Origin: PNNG01 sp964577055
GTDB lineage: Bacteria; Bacteroidota; Bacteroidia; UBA7662
DNA length: 64,000 bases
Direction: 5' to 3'
Assembly: GCA_964577055.1 (NCBI GenBank)
Contig: CAZNWC010000001.1
Coordinates: 124,001-188,000, forward strand
The position numbers were made by a program, and so were the translations under genes. Shown in pieces: positions 1 to 9,483 of this stretch. Under the pieces are notes generated by a model, which had not been told where the DNA came from, did not search any database, and saw nothing but the letters and a program-made list of their open reading frames with translations. How positions within the stretch are numbered: the stretch's first letter is position 1; each line of letters begins with the position of its first letter.

Positions 1-1718
1 GTTTCGACACGGTGGTGGGGCAGCACCACATAACTGAAACACTCAAAAATGCCATTGCCAGCCAGCAGTTGGCACAGGCATTTTTGTTTTGCGGACCGCG
101 AGGTGTTGGTAAAACTACCTGTGCCCGCATTTTTGCCAAAACCATCAATTGCACCAATCTCACCCCCGAGCATGAGGCGTGTAATGCTTGTGATTCTTGC
201 ATCTCATTTAACCGTGGTGGTTCCATGGCCATTCATGAACTGGATGCCGCTTCCAACAATTCTGTGGATGATATTCGGAGTTTGGTGGAGCAGGTCAGAT
301 ATGCACCACAAGGCAGCAAATACAAAATCTATATCATCGACGAGGTGCACATGCTTTCTACAGCGGCTTTCAATGCCTTTTTGAAAACCCTGGAAGAGCC
401 ACCCTCCTATGCCATCTTTATTTTGGCCACAACCGAAAAACACAAAATTCTGCCCACCATCCTTTCCAGGTGTCAGATTTTTGATTTTAATCGCATCCAA
501 ATAGATGACATAGCCAAACAGTTGGAGCGTATTTGTAAACAAGAGGGGATCACCTATGAGTACAATGCACTCCACGTAATCGGCCAAAAAGCCGATGGTG
601 CTCTTCGCGATGCATTGTCGATCATGGACCAGGTGGTCAGCTTTTCAGGCGGAAACTTGAGCTACAAGGCAGTCATCGAAAACCTGAACATCATCGACCA
701 TGATTACTATTTCAGGGTGACACAATTGTTGCTGCAACAAGACATGCCTGAGGTAAGCTTGCTACTTGATGAGGTTGTTAGCAAAGGATTCGAAGGCATC
801 AATTTCATCACTGGTTTGGCCAGCCATTTTCGCAATTTGTTGATGGCGCAAGATGGGCGCACCGTGAAGCTCATTGAAGTGAGTGACGAAATCCGCAACA
901 ACTATTTGCAACAGGCACAAGCATGTCATCCAGGCTTCTTACTGTCGGCACTCAATTTAGCATCTCAAGCAGAAATCAATTACAAGCAGAGCAAGCAACC
1001 GCGTTTGCTTGTTGAATTGGCTTTGATGAAAATGTGCTTTTTGCCGCAATTCCAATCAGGGCAGGAACTTGCCGATGGGCTAAAAAAAAAAGTAATTGAG
1101 CAGCCAACTGTTCAACAGTTCAGCGGTAATCCGCCCGCTGCTTCTGTAAAGGTTGTACAACAAATCGAACCGAAGGCCGCCGCCAATCTGGTGACCGACG
1201 AAAACAAAGCCACCAACCAAACCGCAAATACACCTGCTACCGCCAAGCCCAAAATTTCTGGTACACAAATCAAAATAGGGAAAAATCTGGCAGGCATTAA
1301 GACCACCCATGCCCATGTTGAGTTAAGCACAACAGAGCAGGCAACAGAGGCATATGAAATCCTAGATTTTGCTTCGGCGTGGCAGCGTTTGCTGACAGAA
1401 ACCAAAAGTGCAAAAAAAGATTACCTCCATGCCATTTTGTTGGAAAATCAGCCCGTCCTCCAAGATGACCAGTCTTATGTATTAAACATCCACAACGAGG
1501 CCCAACTACAACTCATTGAGGTAGAAAAAACAGAAATGCTGGAAAAAATTCGGAAATGGACTGGCAATGAAAATATTCACTTTGCTTATGTTTTTTTAAA
1601 AAACGATGCAGAAAATATCAAACCAGTAACATCTGTCGACAAATTCGGGAGAATGGTCGAAAAAAACCCTCATTTATTATCAATGGTCGAGAAATTTGGG
1701 CTTGACATTCAGTATTGA
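1..1718 (+). CDS. dnaX: DNA polymerase III subunit gamma/tau, 5' partial
   Basis: This is the clamp-loader ATPase that loads the beta clamp at the replication fork. The frame is already open at the first base and reads FDTVVGQ, the sequence that normally follows the first dozen or so residues of DnaX, so the true start lies before the window. The AAA+ domain shows the P-loop GPRGVGKTT (about 30 codons in), a zinc-binding cysteine cluster, the Walker B region IIDEVHML and the SRC sensor motif. The tail from about codon 350 is low in conservation and rich in Ala, Thr and Lys, as expected for a tau-type C-terminus. The gene stops at a TGA, 61 bp before the start of the AP2 protein. Confidence 0.96.
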   Translation, partial: FDTVVGQHHITETLKNAIASQQLAQAFLFCGPRGVGKTTCARIFAKTINCTNLTPEHEACNACDSCISFNRGGSMAIHELDAASNNSVDDIRSLVEQVRYAPQGSKYKIYIIDEVHMLSTAAFNAFLKTLEEPPSYAIFILATTEKHKILPTILSRCQIFDFNRIQIDDIAKQLERICKQEGITYEYNALHVIGQKADGALRDALSIMDQVVSFSGGNLSYKAVIENLNIIDHDYYFRVTQLLLQQDMPEVSLLLDEVVSKGFEGINFITGLASHFRNLLMAQDGRTVKLIEVSDEIRNNYLQQAQACHPGFLLSALNLASQAEINYKQSKQPRLLVELALMKMCFLPQFQSGQELADGLKKKVIEQPTVQQFSGNPPAASVKVVQQIEPKAAANLVTDENKATNQTANTPATAKPKISGTQIKIGKNLAGIKTTHAHVELSTTEQATEAYEILDFASAWQRLLTETKSAKKDYLHAILLENQPVLQDDQSYVLNIHNEAQLQLIEVEKTEMLEKIRKWTGNENIHFAYVFLKNDAENIKPVTSVDKFGRMVEKNPHLLSMVEKFGLDIQY

Positions 1719-1732
1719 GCCACTTATATTCG
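1702..1732 (+). promoter_or_regulatory. Candidate Bacteroidota promoter for the AP2 protein
   Basis: TTG at 1702-1704, a 20-bp spacer and TATATTCG at 1725-1732 fit the Bacteroidota pattern TTTG/TTG, 17-23 bp, TAnnTTTG with one mismatch. The -33 element lies inside the end of dnaX. The predicted transcript start is about 40 bp before the ATG at 1780. Confidence 0.45.
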
Positions 1733-1744
1733 TCCGTTATTTAA

Positions 1745-1756
1745 CGTCATTTGACG
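1745..1756. promoter_or_regulatory. Inverted repeat CGTCA-TT-TGACG
   Basis: A perfect 5-bp inverted repeat with a 2-bp centre lies just downstream of the predicted start of transcription of the AP2 gene. This position suits an operator. Autoregulation by the DNA-binding product of that gene is an inference only, and a repeat this short could occur by chance. Confidence 0.3.
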
Positions 1757-1779
1757 AAAAACAAAAAACAGTCACAAAC

Positions 1780-2322
1780 ATGTTGGTAAAAATTCCTTTG
1801 AAAAACACAGACGAGTCTGCCATTGTAGACGACCATGTGTACGAGTTCCTTACGGAGAACCCCTACTTGAAAAAAATCGGCTTTGTTGCCAATCTGCGCA
1901 AACACTCGCGCGGCTATGCTTTTTTTCAAAAGAACTGGCCCTTGGGCGATGGCGCTTATAAAAACGAGACCATCTATCTGCACAAACTCATTGCTGAGAA
2001 ATTCATCCCGAAGCATGAGTCGAACGAACGTTTGTTGGTAAACCTCATCAACAGCAACCCACTTGATTGTCGTTTGGCCAACCTCGAGTGGGCCATTCGC
2101 GCCAAGGTTGTTCGCAACACCTCTAAAACCGAAAATCAGTTCGGCTACCGTGGCGTAGTGAAGAGCGGCAAGAAGTTCCGTGCAATCATTTTCTTCAACA
2201 AGGAGCGTATCGACCTTGGTTTATTTGCTACACCCGAAGAAGCTGCTTTGGCTTACAATGCAAAATCTGTTGAGTTGTTTGGTAAAACCAATGGTTTGAA
2301 CAACGTACCAGAGAAGAAGTAA
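1780..2322 (+). CDS. AP2-domain protein with degenerate HNH-like N-terminal region
   Basis: A 180-residue protein. The C-terminal part (about 119-172) is an AP2/ERF-type DNA-binding domain, with YRGVVKSGKKFRA and a following ageing of conserved positions (LGLFATPEEAALAYN). Before it, residues 66-112 look like the HNH module of homing endonucleases: LHKLIAEKFIP, then VNLINSN, then NLEW. In active relatives the middle motif reads VNHxDxN; here the catalytic His is Leu89, so nuclease activity is doubtful. ATG 1780 is chosen because the upstream part of the frame overlaps dnaX and a promoter fits between. It probably acts as a DNA-binding protein or regulator; its target is unknown. Confidence 0.8.
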   Translation: MLVKIPLKNTDESAIVDDHVYEFLTENPYLKKIGFVANLRKHSRGYAFFQKNWPLGDGAYKNETIYLHKLIAEKFIPKHESNERLLVNLINSNPLDCRLANLEWAIRAKVVRNTSKTENQFGYRGVVKSGKKFRAIIFFNKERIDLGLFATPEEAALAYNAKSVELFGKTNGLNNVPEKK

Positions 2323-2347
2323 GCATAATCACTAGTTGGTATAAAAT

Positions 2348-2374
2348 AAGCCGCGGAAATCCGCGGCTTTTTTA
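2348..2374 (+). terminator. Rho-independent terminator of the AP2 gene
   Basis: The stem AAGCCGCGG/CCGCGGCTT with loop AAAT is followed directly by a run of T. It lies 26 bp after the stop codon. Confidence 0.85.
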
Positions 2375-2423
2375 TTGGTCAAATTACCTCATTTACGCAT
2401 GATACCAACAAATCACCAAAAGA

Positions 2424-2448
2424 AAAAAGCCGCTGTTCGCGGCTTTAT
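2424..2448. terminator. Terminator hairpin facing the TonB receptor gene
   Basis: The arms AAAGCCGC and GCGGCTTT surround the loop TGTTC, with A-rich sequence on the left and T/A-rich sequence on the right. On the minus strand the hairpin is followed by a T-run, so it most likely ends the TonB receptor transcript. Confidence 0.7.
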
Positions 2449-2467
2449 TATCTGTTAAATGTAAGGA

Positions 2468-5308
2468 TTAAAACTTGAGCCCAAGACCAAACATGATATG
2501 GCGGCCGGGCATAAAGCGTGCGGGATTATCGGGAGGAGTACCGCGTGAACGGAAGTCGCGCGGGTCGAGGAATGCCGGATCGCGCTGGTTCGATGGAACA
2601 GGATCGCCAGGCATCCAGGCACGGCCTGTAATAGGATTGGGGATGGTGGTGTTCATGATGTTGAACACATTGGTCACCTGTATACTGGCCTCAATGCGCA
2701 AACGCTTTTTCACCTGCCACCACTTCCGCCAATTGATGTCGACCCAATTCTGACTGGCTCCTAAGCCCGACCACAAGGCCTGGGGATTAGGGTCTCTTTC
2801 ATAAATAGGCCGGCCTGTAATAGGCTCGTCACCTTGATAAATAAAGGGCGTATATCTTCGGCCAGTGCGGTATACGGCTTCGACGTAAAACGACATCCGA
2901 TCGAGCGCCTTGATGCCAAAAAGTCCCTTTTTATTGTTGATGGTAAAGGTTGCATTTCCTTTGATATCAAAAGGGCTGTCCCACGCAAGGTATGTTTCAC
3001 GGGTATCTTCACGGTTACCTGTATTCAATATCTGGTTCAGGGCTTCGTTTGCAGAAGAGCTCTGACCGGTAGCAACCATGTAGGCGGCCGAGGTTTGGCC
3101 CACAAACCACTTGCCTATCCGTTTCAGGTATGTTACCTCAACCCCACGCACCCGCGCATAGTCGGCATTGATGCGCAGGGTACGGGTAACTTCACGGCCG
3201 GTAAAATCACGAATTTGTACCGATGCGGCCGTGATGAAGTCGTATTTATCTTTCCAATAGGCCGAAACCGTTAATGCATCATTGCTGCTCAATTGCGAAC
3301 GCAAACCCAACTCATAGGAAATGTCTACTTCCGGATTCAAATCAGGATTTCCCACACGTGACAAGACCGAACGGTCTTGATACAAAGGGTTCAATCCCTG
3401 ATACACCCAACTGGGATGTGGCAGAATCATGGAGTGATTGTAGTTGAAGAACATCACCTGATTTTCCTTGATGGGAAATGAAGCTGAGATTTTGGGGAGC
3501 AAGCGCATTTTCATCCGTCGGCCGAAAACACCCAAGGTATTGTCCTGATAATTCTGACGAATTTCATCTCTGATGGGTGAACGCGCATCATTTACGGCAT
3601 CATCAACAAATTTTCCTGGAAACCAGTATTCCAATCGTCCACCTATCTCTGCAATTAAACCCCGGTATTTGAGTTTGTTGGATGCGTAAAATGCGCCACG
3701 GGTAGGACTTACCTTCCATACGTCGCTGTAATCACCCAAACGAAAACTCTGGCTCACACTTCCATCGGGCAATGGGATTGGCGCTCCAATCCACGGGCGG
3801 ATGATGTCTATCCACAGCATGTCCTGGGCCTTTACCTCTGCACCAAATACCAAACGGTCGCCCCGTGAATTGTAGTAGTAATTACCGGTGTAGCGGGTCG
3901 TATATTCGGTCACATAGTGATCGTGCCAAAGGGTACCTATTCCCCCATTGTTGAATAATCCTGGACCAGGCAATACAAATACCTGGCTGTCGGCAGGATT
4001 AAAGTAGGTAACTGGAAAATTTACAATGCTGGTAGGGTCAAATTCCGAATCCACATTTTCGGGGCGCCAGTACCTTCCGTTGGCATCGGCGCGCAAACGC
4101 ACGAACAAACGCGAAGCATTGATGGTATAGGAGAACTTATTGCTTGGGGTATGCGTAAAGTTCAGGGTTTCCATGTTGGTATCATGGGTGTATGTATTAG
4201 CATTATCGGGTTGCAGCATAAAATCGTGCTGAAATCCCGGTAAAAAAGGCACGTCATTGCCGATGATACGCAGCATGTTTACGTCTTGGTTGATAGTAAT
4301 CGAACGCAAATAGGTAAAACTTAAACGCATGCCTGGTTTAAAATCGTAATCAAGTTTCAACATGCCTGCCCAGCGGTTGTCTTGGAAGGGCGACATGCGA
4401 GTATTTGGGTAGAGCGAAGAATTCACCTGATTGGCAGGCGTCCGGAAATATTGGTCGTCGAAGCTGCCTTTGAATGAACTGAATACCCGAATGGGTTTGG
4501 GCGCCAAGCCACGAATAGACCCACCCACCGTGCCTTCATATACCGCATTGTTCCAAACAGCATTCCATCCGCTGTTGAAGCCCAGATTATCGCGTCGGTG
4601 CGTAAAGGAATACTCCCAACGGTCGCCACCCGAACGTGTTTTGGTTTTTACGATGCCTGAAGTACCATCGCCAAATGCTACGTCACCACCACCCGTAGTG
4701 ATGTCGATGCTTTCGATGCTGTTGGTGCCCAAATCGATACCGAAGCCTGTACCAGCCAAAGGGTCGGAGGCACTTACTCCGTCAATAATAAATGCCGTTT
4801 CGTAGGTGCGGCCCCCACGGATGCTTACACCTTCGGGGTTGAGTACTACACCCGCCTGCGTATTCAACACCCCTTGTAATTGGCGAACCGGAGCGGCCTC
4901 AATGGCCTCTTGACTCACGCGCTGTTCGGTGCGTGTTTGTTCAATGTCTACAAGCGGTTTATCTCCCACAATCACTACCTCCTGATCAAAAGTGAGTGAA
5001 GAACGACCCAGCGAGATGTTCAAAGTGCGTATTTGACCTTTGTCGACTTTGATGCCTGTGAAGACCTTTTTTTCGTAGCCCAAATAGCTCACCTCTACAT
5101 TGTAGGTTCCAGCTGGCAAATCGCCGATGCGGTATTTCCCGTCGAAATCGGTAGATGCGCCAAAGGTGGTTCCTTTGATCACCACATTCACCCCAATGAG
5201 TGGCAATTTATCATTGGCATCGGTCACAACACCTGCTATACCTCCCTTTTGGGCAAATGCAGCTGCACTTACCAAGAGGAGCAAGAAAAGAGAGTAGAGC
5301 TGTTTCAA
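2468..5308 (-). CDS. TonB-dependent outer-membrane receptor
   Basis: A 946-residue receptor of the outer membrane that takes up a substrate using energy from TonB. It begins with a signal peptide (MKQLYSLFLLLLVSAAAFAQ). A carboxypeptidase-like regulatory domain follows (about 20-105: GIAGVVTDANDKLPLIGVNV), then a plug (about 115-225, with SIRGGRTYETAFIIDGVSASDP) and a large beta-barrel. The C-terminus ends in Phe (MFGLGLKF), as in barrels inserted by BAM. The start codon is TTG; no nearby in-frame ATG is better. No SusD-type partner gene is adjacent, so it is not an obvious glycan-uptake pair. The substrate cannot be told. Confidence 0.92.
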   Translation of the reverse strand: MKQLYSLFLLLLVSAAAFAQKGGIAGVVTDANDKLPLIGVNVVIKGTTFGASTDFDGKYRIGDLPAGTYNVEVSYLGYEKKVFTGIKVDKGQIRTLNISLGRSSLTFDQEVVIVGDKPLVDIEQTRTEQRVSQEAIEAAPVRQLQGVLNTQAGVVLNPEGVSIRGGRTYETAFIIDGVSASDPLAGTGFGIDLGTNSIESIDITTGGGDVAFGDGTSGIVKTKTRSGGDRWEYSFTHRRDNLGFNSGWNAVWNNAVYEGTVGGSIRGLAPKPIRVFSSFKGSFDDQYFRTPANQVNSSLYPNTRMSPFQDNRWAGMLKLDYDFKPGMRLSFTYLRSITINQDVNMLRIIGNDVPFLPGFQHDFMLQPDNANTYTHDTNMETLNFTHTPSNKFSYTINASRLFVRLRADANGRYWRPENVDSEFDPTSIVNFPVTYFNPADSQVFVLPGPGLFNNGGIGTLWHDHYVTEYTTRYTGNYYYNSRGDRLVFGAEVKAQDMLWIDIIRPWIGAPIPLPDGSVSQSFRLGDYSDVWKVSPTRGAFYASNKLKYRGLIAEIGGRLEYWFPGKFVDDAVNDARSPIRDEIRQNYQDNTLGVFGRRMKMRLLPKISASFPIKENQVMFFNYNHSMILPHPSWVYQGLNPLYQDRSVLSRVGNPDLNPEVDISYELGLRSQLSSNDALTVSAYWKDKYDFITAASVQIRDFTGREVTRTLRINADYARVRGVEVTYLKRIGKWFVGQTSAAYMVATGQSSSANEALNQILNTGNREDTRETYLAWDSPFDIKGNATFTINNKKGLFGIKALDRMSFYVEAVYRTGRRYTPFIYQGDEPITGRPIYERDPNPQALWSGLGASQNWVDINWRKWWQVKKRLRIEASIQVTNVFNIMNTTIPNPITGRAWMPGDPVPSNQRDPAFLDPRDFRSRGTPPDNPARFMPGRHIMFGLGLKF

Positions 5309-5432
5309 TACACGCTTTTTAATCGGGTGGTAAAACTAAGCAACCTTGTCTGAATTGCCAGCTTTTGCCCCTTTATCTTTCGGTTAATGCTTGCAGAAAG
5401 GATTGGTTTTTATCCACAAATCAAACCCAGCC

Positions 5433-6068
5433 TTAGCGAATGGTTATTTCTGTGAGGCCATACTTGTAATCCGCTTCCAATAACTTTTGCAGCAACACCA
5501 AATCTTCGGGTTGCTTCACAAAATCAAGTTCAGAAATATGCACCAGCAAACAGCGCATGCCACTTGCTTGCTGCATAAACTGCCGATACCCTTCATCAAT
5601 TTGCATGAGGTAGTCGGCAGAAATCTGCTGTTCAAACTCGCGGCCTCTTTTGGCGATGTTTTGCAATAATTTTTGGGTGTCGGTTTTGAGATAAACGAAT
5701 AAGTAAGGTTGCGGCAATTGGCTGTTGATGATGCCGAAAAGCTCACTGAACAGCTGGTATTCGTCTTTATCGAGTGTTCGTTGTGCAAAAATCAAAGTTT
5801 TGTAAAAACTGTAATCGGCCAGCAGTCCGTTTTTTTTGAAATCATGGGCGGCAAATTCATCGCGCATTTGGCGGTAGCGCTCGGCCAAAAAAGCGGTTTC
5901 TACTGAAAATGCATAGCGCTTGGGATCTTCGTAGAACTTGGGGAGAAATGGGTTTTCCAAGAAACGTTCAAAAAGCGCCGGTACTTTCCAGGCATCGGCC
6001 AACATTTGGGTCAGTGTTGTTTTGCCCACCCCAATGTTGCCTTCAACAACCAAATAACGCGGCATCAT
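5433..6068 (-). CDS. Deoxynucleoside kinase
   Basis: A 211-residue salvage kinase that phosphorylates deoxynucleosides with ATP in the cytoplasm. Seen: the P-loop EGNIGVGKTTL near the N-terminus, a following ERFLENPFLPKFY segment with the conserved Glu, and an ADYSFYKTLIFA stretch in the place of the family's DRS/DYS motif. Length and motifs fit the dAK/dGK group of the dNK family; substrate preference is uncertain. Its ATG overlaps the TGA of folK by four bases (ATGA), so the two genes are translated from one message. Confidence 0.88.
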   Translation of the reverse strand: MMPRYLVVEGNIGVGKTTLTQMLADAWKVPALFERFLENPFLPKFYEDPKRYAFSVETAFLAERYRQMRDEFAAHDFKKNGLLADYSFYKTLIFAQRTLDKDEYQLFSELFGIINSQLPQPYLFVYLKTDTQKLLQNIAKRGREFEQQISADYLMQIDEGYRQFMQQASGMRCLLVHISELDFVKQPEDLVLLQKLLEADYKYGLTEITIR

Positions 6069-6571
6069 GCTTTCACCTCCTCTGTGTATAGGACTACACG
6101 TAAGTCATCGGTGCACGCAGCCAATAATTCAACCGCCGATTTACGGAAAATGGGGTGTACCCACTGTGGGCAAACATCAACAAGCGGTATGAGTACAAAT
6201 CGGCGCTCGGTCATTCGTGGGTGTGGTAACTGAAAATCGGGCGCTTCCATGACTTCGTTGCCAAAAAAAAGCACATCTAGATCAATGATGCGGTCGGTCC
6301 ATCTCGCTGCTGTTCTTACGCGTCCCATTTCCTTTTCGGTATCCAAACATGCCGACAATACAGACCGTGCATCTCCCGACACTTGAAAAATTAGTACTTG
6401 GTTGAGGTAGTCGCCTGTACTTTTTCCTCCCCACGCCTGTGTTTCGTACACCGGTGATACCGCCTCTGGAGTGCCCAACTTTTGCTCGAGCAGACGCCGT
6501 GCTTCTGTTAAGTTATCATAACGATTGCCCAGATTGGCACCGCTCAACACTGCGACCCGTGTATTGTTCAA
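6065..6571 (-). CDS. folK: 2-amino-4-hydroxy-6-hydroxymethyldihydropteridine pyrophosphokinase
   Basis: A 168-residue enzyme that transfers pyrophosphate from ATP to hydroxymethyl-dihydropterin in folate synthesis. Seen: the N-terminal LSGANLGNRYDNL with the usual glycine/asparagine loop, and RWTDRIIDLDVLFFG, which matches the HPPK signature RxxDxDxL, followed by LPHPRMTERRFVL. The start is TTG at 6571, because no ATG lies at the expected N-terminus. It forms an overlapping pair with the downstream deoxynucleoside kinase and diverges from sppA. Confidence 0.93.
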   Translation of the reverse strand: MNNTRVAVLSGANLGNRYDNLTEARRLLEQKLGTPEAVSPVYETQAWGGKSTGDYLNQVLIFQVSGDARSVLSACLDTEKEMGRVRTAARWTDRIIDLDVLFFGNEVMEAPDFQLPHPRMTERRFVLIPLVDVCPQWVHPIFRKSAVELLAACTDDLRVVLYTEEVKA

Positions 6572-6607
6572 AATAGCTTTTATTTTAGCGCCACAAACCT
6601 AACTTAA

Positions 6608-8377
6608 ATGCGTCAGTTTTTGAAATTCACCCTGGCAAGTATGCTGGGAATATTCCTTGCCGTTGTGCTGTTATTTTTTATTGGTGCCGGCATCATTGCA
6701 GGCTTGGCCAGCAGTGGAAAAAAAGAAGTCAGCATCCAGGAAAACTCCATTTTGCACCTCGATTTCAGTACTCCCATCGTTGATCGCAGTAGCGAAGACC
6801 CTTTCGCCAACATCAACTTTGTGAATTTGGAAGGTGGCAACAACACCCTATCGGTTAGCGACTATGTAAATGCCATAGCGGCAGCGGCCGACGACAACAA
6901 CATAAAAGGCATCTTCCTTGATTTGGCAGGCATCGAAGCCGACCAAACCATACGCATGCGTATTCGCAGGGCATTGGTTAACTTTAAACAAAGTGGCAAA
7001 TTCATTTATGCCTACAGCGAGGGTTACAGCCAGGCCGACTACCTCATCGCCTCTGCTGCCGATAGCATTTTTATGGTACCGGTAGGTGAAATGATGTTCA
7101 ACGGTATTTCAAGTTCACCTACCTTTTTCAAAGGCATGCTCGATAAGCTGGAGATTGATGTCAAGCTCATTCGGGTAGGTAAATACAAAAGTGCCGGCGA
7201 GCCCTTCATACGCGAGAATTTGAGCGACGACAACCGCTACCAGATCAGCAGCTACCTCAACAGCATGTACGACCAGATGCTGGCGGCTTATGCTGAAGGA
7301 CGAAAGATTCCTGTTGACAGCCTGCGCGCCATGGCCAGTGAATTCCGCATCCGCAATGCGGCCGACGCCGTGAAACATGGCTTGGTGGACCGGTTGATAT
7401 ACCGCGACGAAATGCTTGAACTTTTGGCCGAGAAAACCGAAGCCAAAGACATTGAAAAAATCGAGTTGGTGGGCATTGCGAGTTACGTGCAAGCCATGCC
7501 TGCTGTTGAAAACACCGATGCCAAAGATCGGATTGCGGTAATTTACGCGATTGGGGATATAGAGAGTGGCGAAGGCGACGACCAAACCATTGGCAGCGAC
7601 CGCATTGCAGCAGCCATCCGAAAGGCCCGTCTCGATAAAAAGGTAAAAGCCATTGTGTTACGCGTGAATTCACCGGGTGGCAGCGCTTTGGCATCTGACG
7701 TTATTTGGCGCGAAACCATTCTGGCTAAAAAAGCGAAGCCTTTTGTAGTGAGCATGGGCAGTTTAGCTGCTTCTGGTGGTTATTACATTGCTGCAGGTGC
7801 CGACAGCATATATGCCGCACCCAATACCATCACGGGTTCGATTGGTGTGTTCGGACTAATTCCAACTTTCGACAAATTCATGAAGAACAAAATCGGCATC
7901 ACATTCGACCGCGTGGTTACGGGGCCCTATGCCGATGCCATGAATGGCCTGCGCCCCATGACGGCAGATGAAGAGCAAATCATCCAAGGCATGGTGAACC
8001 GCATCTACGAAGAGTTTGTGCAGGTAGTTGCCAAAGGCCGTTCGTTGCCGGTTGACAGCATTCATGCCATGGCCCAAGGACGCGTTTATACTGGAGAGCA
8101 GGCCCTTAAATTAGGTTTAGTAGATCGCATGGGCGACCTTGACGATGCCATCGCCTGTGCAGCCCGCATGGCCAAACTCGACAATTACAAAATCAGAGAA
8201 TTACCTGATCAAGAAAATCCCATTGAAAAGGCGCTCGAAGGATTGATGAATGCACAAAGCAGGGCTGTAACACAAGAGCTCGGACCATTGTACAACAATT
8301 ATGTAACAGCGAAACGCGTTTTGGAAAACCATCCTTTTCAAGCACGCCTGGAATGGGAAAATTTACGCCCCTACTAA
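6608..8377 (+). CDS. sppA: Signal peptide peptidase SppA, long (67K) type
   Basis: A 589-residue membrane-bound serine protease that degrades leftover signal peptides. An N-terminal transmembrane anchor (about 7-33) is followed by two tandem ClpP-like domains, as in E. coli SppA. The catalytic dyad is visible: Lys194 in VGKYKSAGEPF of the first repeat and Ser389 in SLAASGGYYIA of the second. The oxyanion loop NSPGGSA lies before the Ser. Length is normal for the family. It is transcribed away from folK and ends at a strong hairpin. Confidence 0.95.
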   Translation: MRQFLKFTLASMLGIFLAVVLLFFIGAGIIAGLASSGKKEVSIQENSILHLDFSTPIVDRSSEDPFANINFVNLEGGNNTLSVSDYVNAIAAAADDNNIKGIFLDLAGIEADQTIRMRIRRALVNFKQSGKFIYAYSEGYSQADYLIASAADSIFMVPVGEMMFNGISSSPTFFKGMLDKLEIDVKLIRVGKYKSAGEPFIRENLSDDNRYQISSYLNSMYDQMLAAYAEGRKIPVDSLRAMASEFRIRNAADAVKHGLVDRLIYRDEMLELLAEKTEAKDIEKIELVGIASYVQAMPAVENTDAKDRIAVIYAIGDIESGEGDDQTIGSDRIAAAIRKARLDKKVKAIVLRVNSPGGSALASDVIWRETILAKKAKPFVVSMGSLAASGGYYIAAGADSIYAAPNTITGSIGVFGLIPTFDKFMKNKIGITFDRVVTGPYADAMNGLRPMTADEEQIIQGMVNRIYEEFVQVVAKGRSLPVDSIHAMAQGRVYTGEQALKLGLVDRMGDLDDAIACAARMAKLDNYKIRELPDQENPIEKALEGLMNAQSRAVTQELGPLYNNYVTAKRVLENHPFQARLEWENLRPY

Positions 8378-8385
8378 ATGCCTAA

Positions 8386-8422
8386 AATAAGCCGGGGCAA
8401 TTGCTCTGGCTTATTTATTTTT
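8386..8422 (+). terminator. Terminator of sppA
   Basis: A 13-bp stem with two G-T pairs (arms from AATAAGCC to GGCTTATT, loop AATT) spans 8386-8415 and is followed by TATTTTT. The T-tail also contributes to TATTTTTG at 8416-8423, a perfect match to the -7 promoter element. The terminator and the next promoter therefore appear to overlap. Confidence 0.85.
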
Positions 8423-8423
8423 G
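8416..8423 (+). promoter_or_regulatory. -7 element TATTTTTG before the GT9 gene
   Basis: The sequence matches TAnnTTTG exactly and lies 9 bp before the ATG at 8433. No -33 TTG is found at the right distance, so the assignment rests on the -7 box alone. Confidence 0.35.
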
Positions 8424-8432
8424 CAGGTTCCT

Positions 8433-9437
8433 ATGGGTTTAAAAATCCTCATTATACGATTCAGTTCCATGGGCGATGTTGTTCTGACTTCGCCTGTGCT
8501 TCGTTGCCTGCATCAACAATTACCGGGTACTGAAGTACACTACCTTACCAAAAGCCAAAATTATGAACTGTTGAGGGGGAACCCTTATCTGCATCGTATT
8601 CACTTGCTCGATGCCAATGAAGAAAAGGTTATTCAACAGCTCAAAAAGGAAAAATTTGATCATATCATCGATTTGCACCACAACCTGCGCAGTTTGAAAT
8701 TCAAAAGGGCGCTGCACGGGAAGTCAAAAAGCTTCAACAAATTGAATTTGCAAAAGTGGCTGTTGGTGAATTTTAAGATTAACCGCTTGCCCAAGCTGCA
8801 CATTGTTGACCGCTATTTGGCCACTGTAGCCGGTTTGGGCATCAAAAACGATGGTGCCGGTCTTGATCATTTTATACCCGATGATGCCCGCTTGGAAGCT
8901 TCCACCATTCACCCTGTGCTGGCAGATGGGTTTGTGGCCTTTTCCATTGGCGGCCAGCATGCCACCAAGCAGCTCCCCAAGGACAAAATCATTGAAATAT
9001 GCCAACAACTGGATCTCCCAATCTTGTTGTTAGGAGGCAAAGAAGAAGCGCATACCGCACAAGAAATTAATGCAGCCTGTGGCCAACTGCCCATTTTTTC
9101 GGTTTGTGGAGAAGTAGGCATCAACCAATCAGCTGATTTGGTTCGGCAAGCCCGCGTGGTCATCTCACACGATACGGCCCTAATGCATCTGGCTGCTGCT
9201 TTTCAACGACCAACCCTGGCCATTTGGGGCAATACCGTACCTGCTTTTGGGATGTATCCTTACATGCCAAAGCATCCTGAGCGCCATGAAGACGTAGAGG
9301 TGTTGGGATTATCGTGTCGACCGTGCTCAAAAATTGGTCATAAGACTTGTCCAAAAGGCCATTTCCAATGCATGCTGCTGCAAGACAGCGCAAAAATTGC
9401 ACAGCGCACCCGACATTGGTACGCGCAAAAAGTGTAA
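8433..9437 (+). CDS. Glycosyltransferase family 9 (heptosyltransferase-like)
   Basis: A protein of about 334 residues resembling the ADP-heptose:LPS heptosyltransferases that build the inner core of lipopolysaccharide at the cytoplasmic face of the inner membrane. Seen: the N-terminal LKILIIRFSSMGDVVLTSPVLR and, in the C-terminal half, SHDTALMHLAAAFQRPTLAIWG, both hallmarks of GT9. ATG 8433 is preferred to an in-frame TTG at 8421, which falls in the -7 promoter box. The sugar transferred cannot be read from the sequence. Confidence 0.87.
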   Translation: MGLKILIIRFSSMGDVVLTSPVLRCLHQQLPGTEVHYLTKSQNYELLRGNPYLHRIHLLDANEEKVIQQLKKEKFDHIIDLHHNLRSLKFKRALHGKSKSFNKLNLQKWLLVNFKINRLPKLHIVDRYLATVAGLGIKNDGAGLDHFIPDDARLEASTIHPVLADGFVAFSIGGQHATKQLPKDKIIEICQQLDLPILLLGGKEEAHTAQEINAACGQLPIFSVCGEVGINQSADLVRQARVVISHDTALMHLAAAFQRPTLAIWGNTVPAFGMYPYMPKHPERHEDVEVLGLSCRPCSKIGHKTCPKGHFQCMLLQDSAKIAQRTRHWYAQKV

Positions 9438-9483
9438 ACCCTACCGGCATTCGATTGTTTGCCAAAAGATGACCCAAGCTTTT

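Noticed and set aside
7115..7585. Minus-strand open frame inside sppA
   Set aside because: It is fully covered by a conserved gene and shows no known motif.
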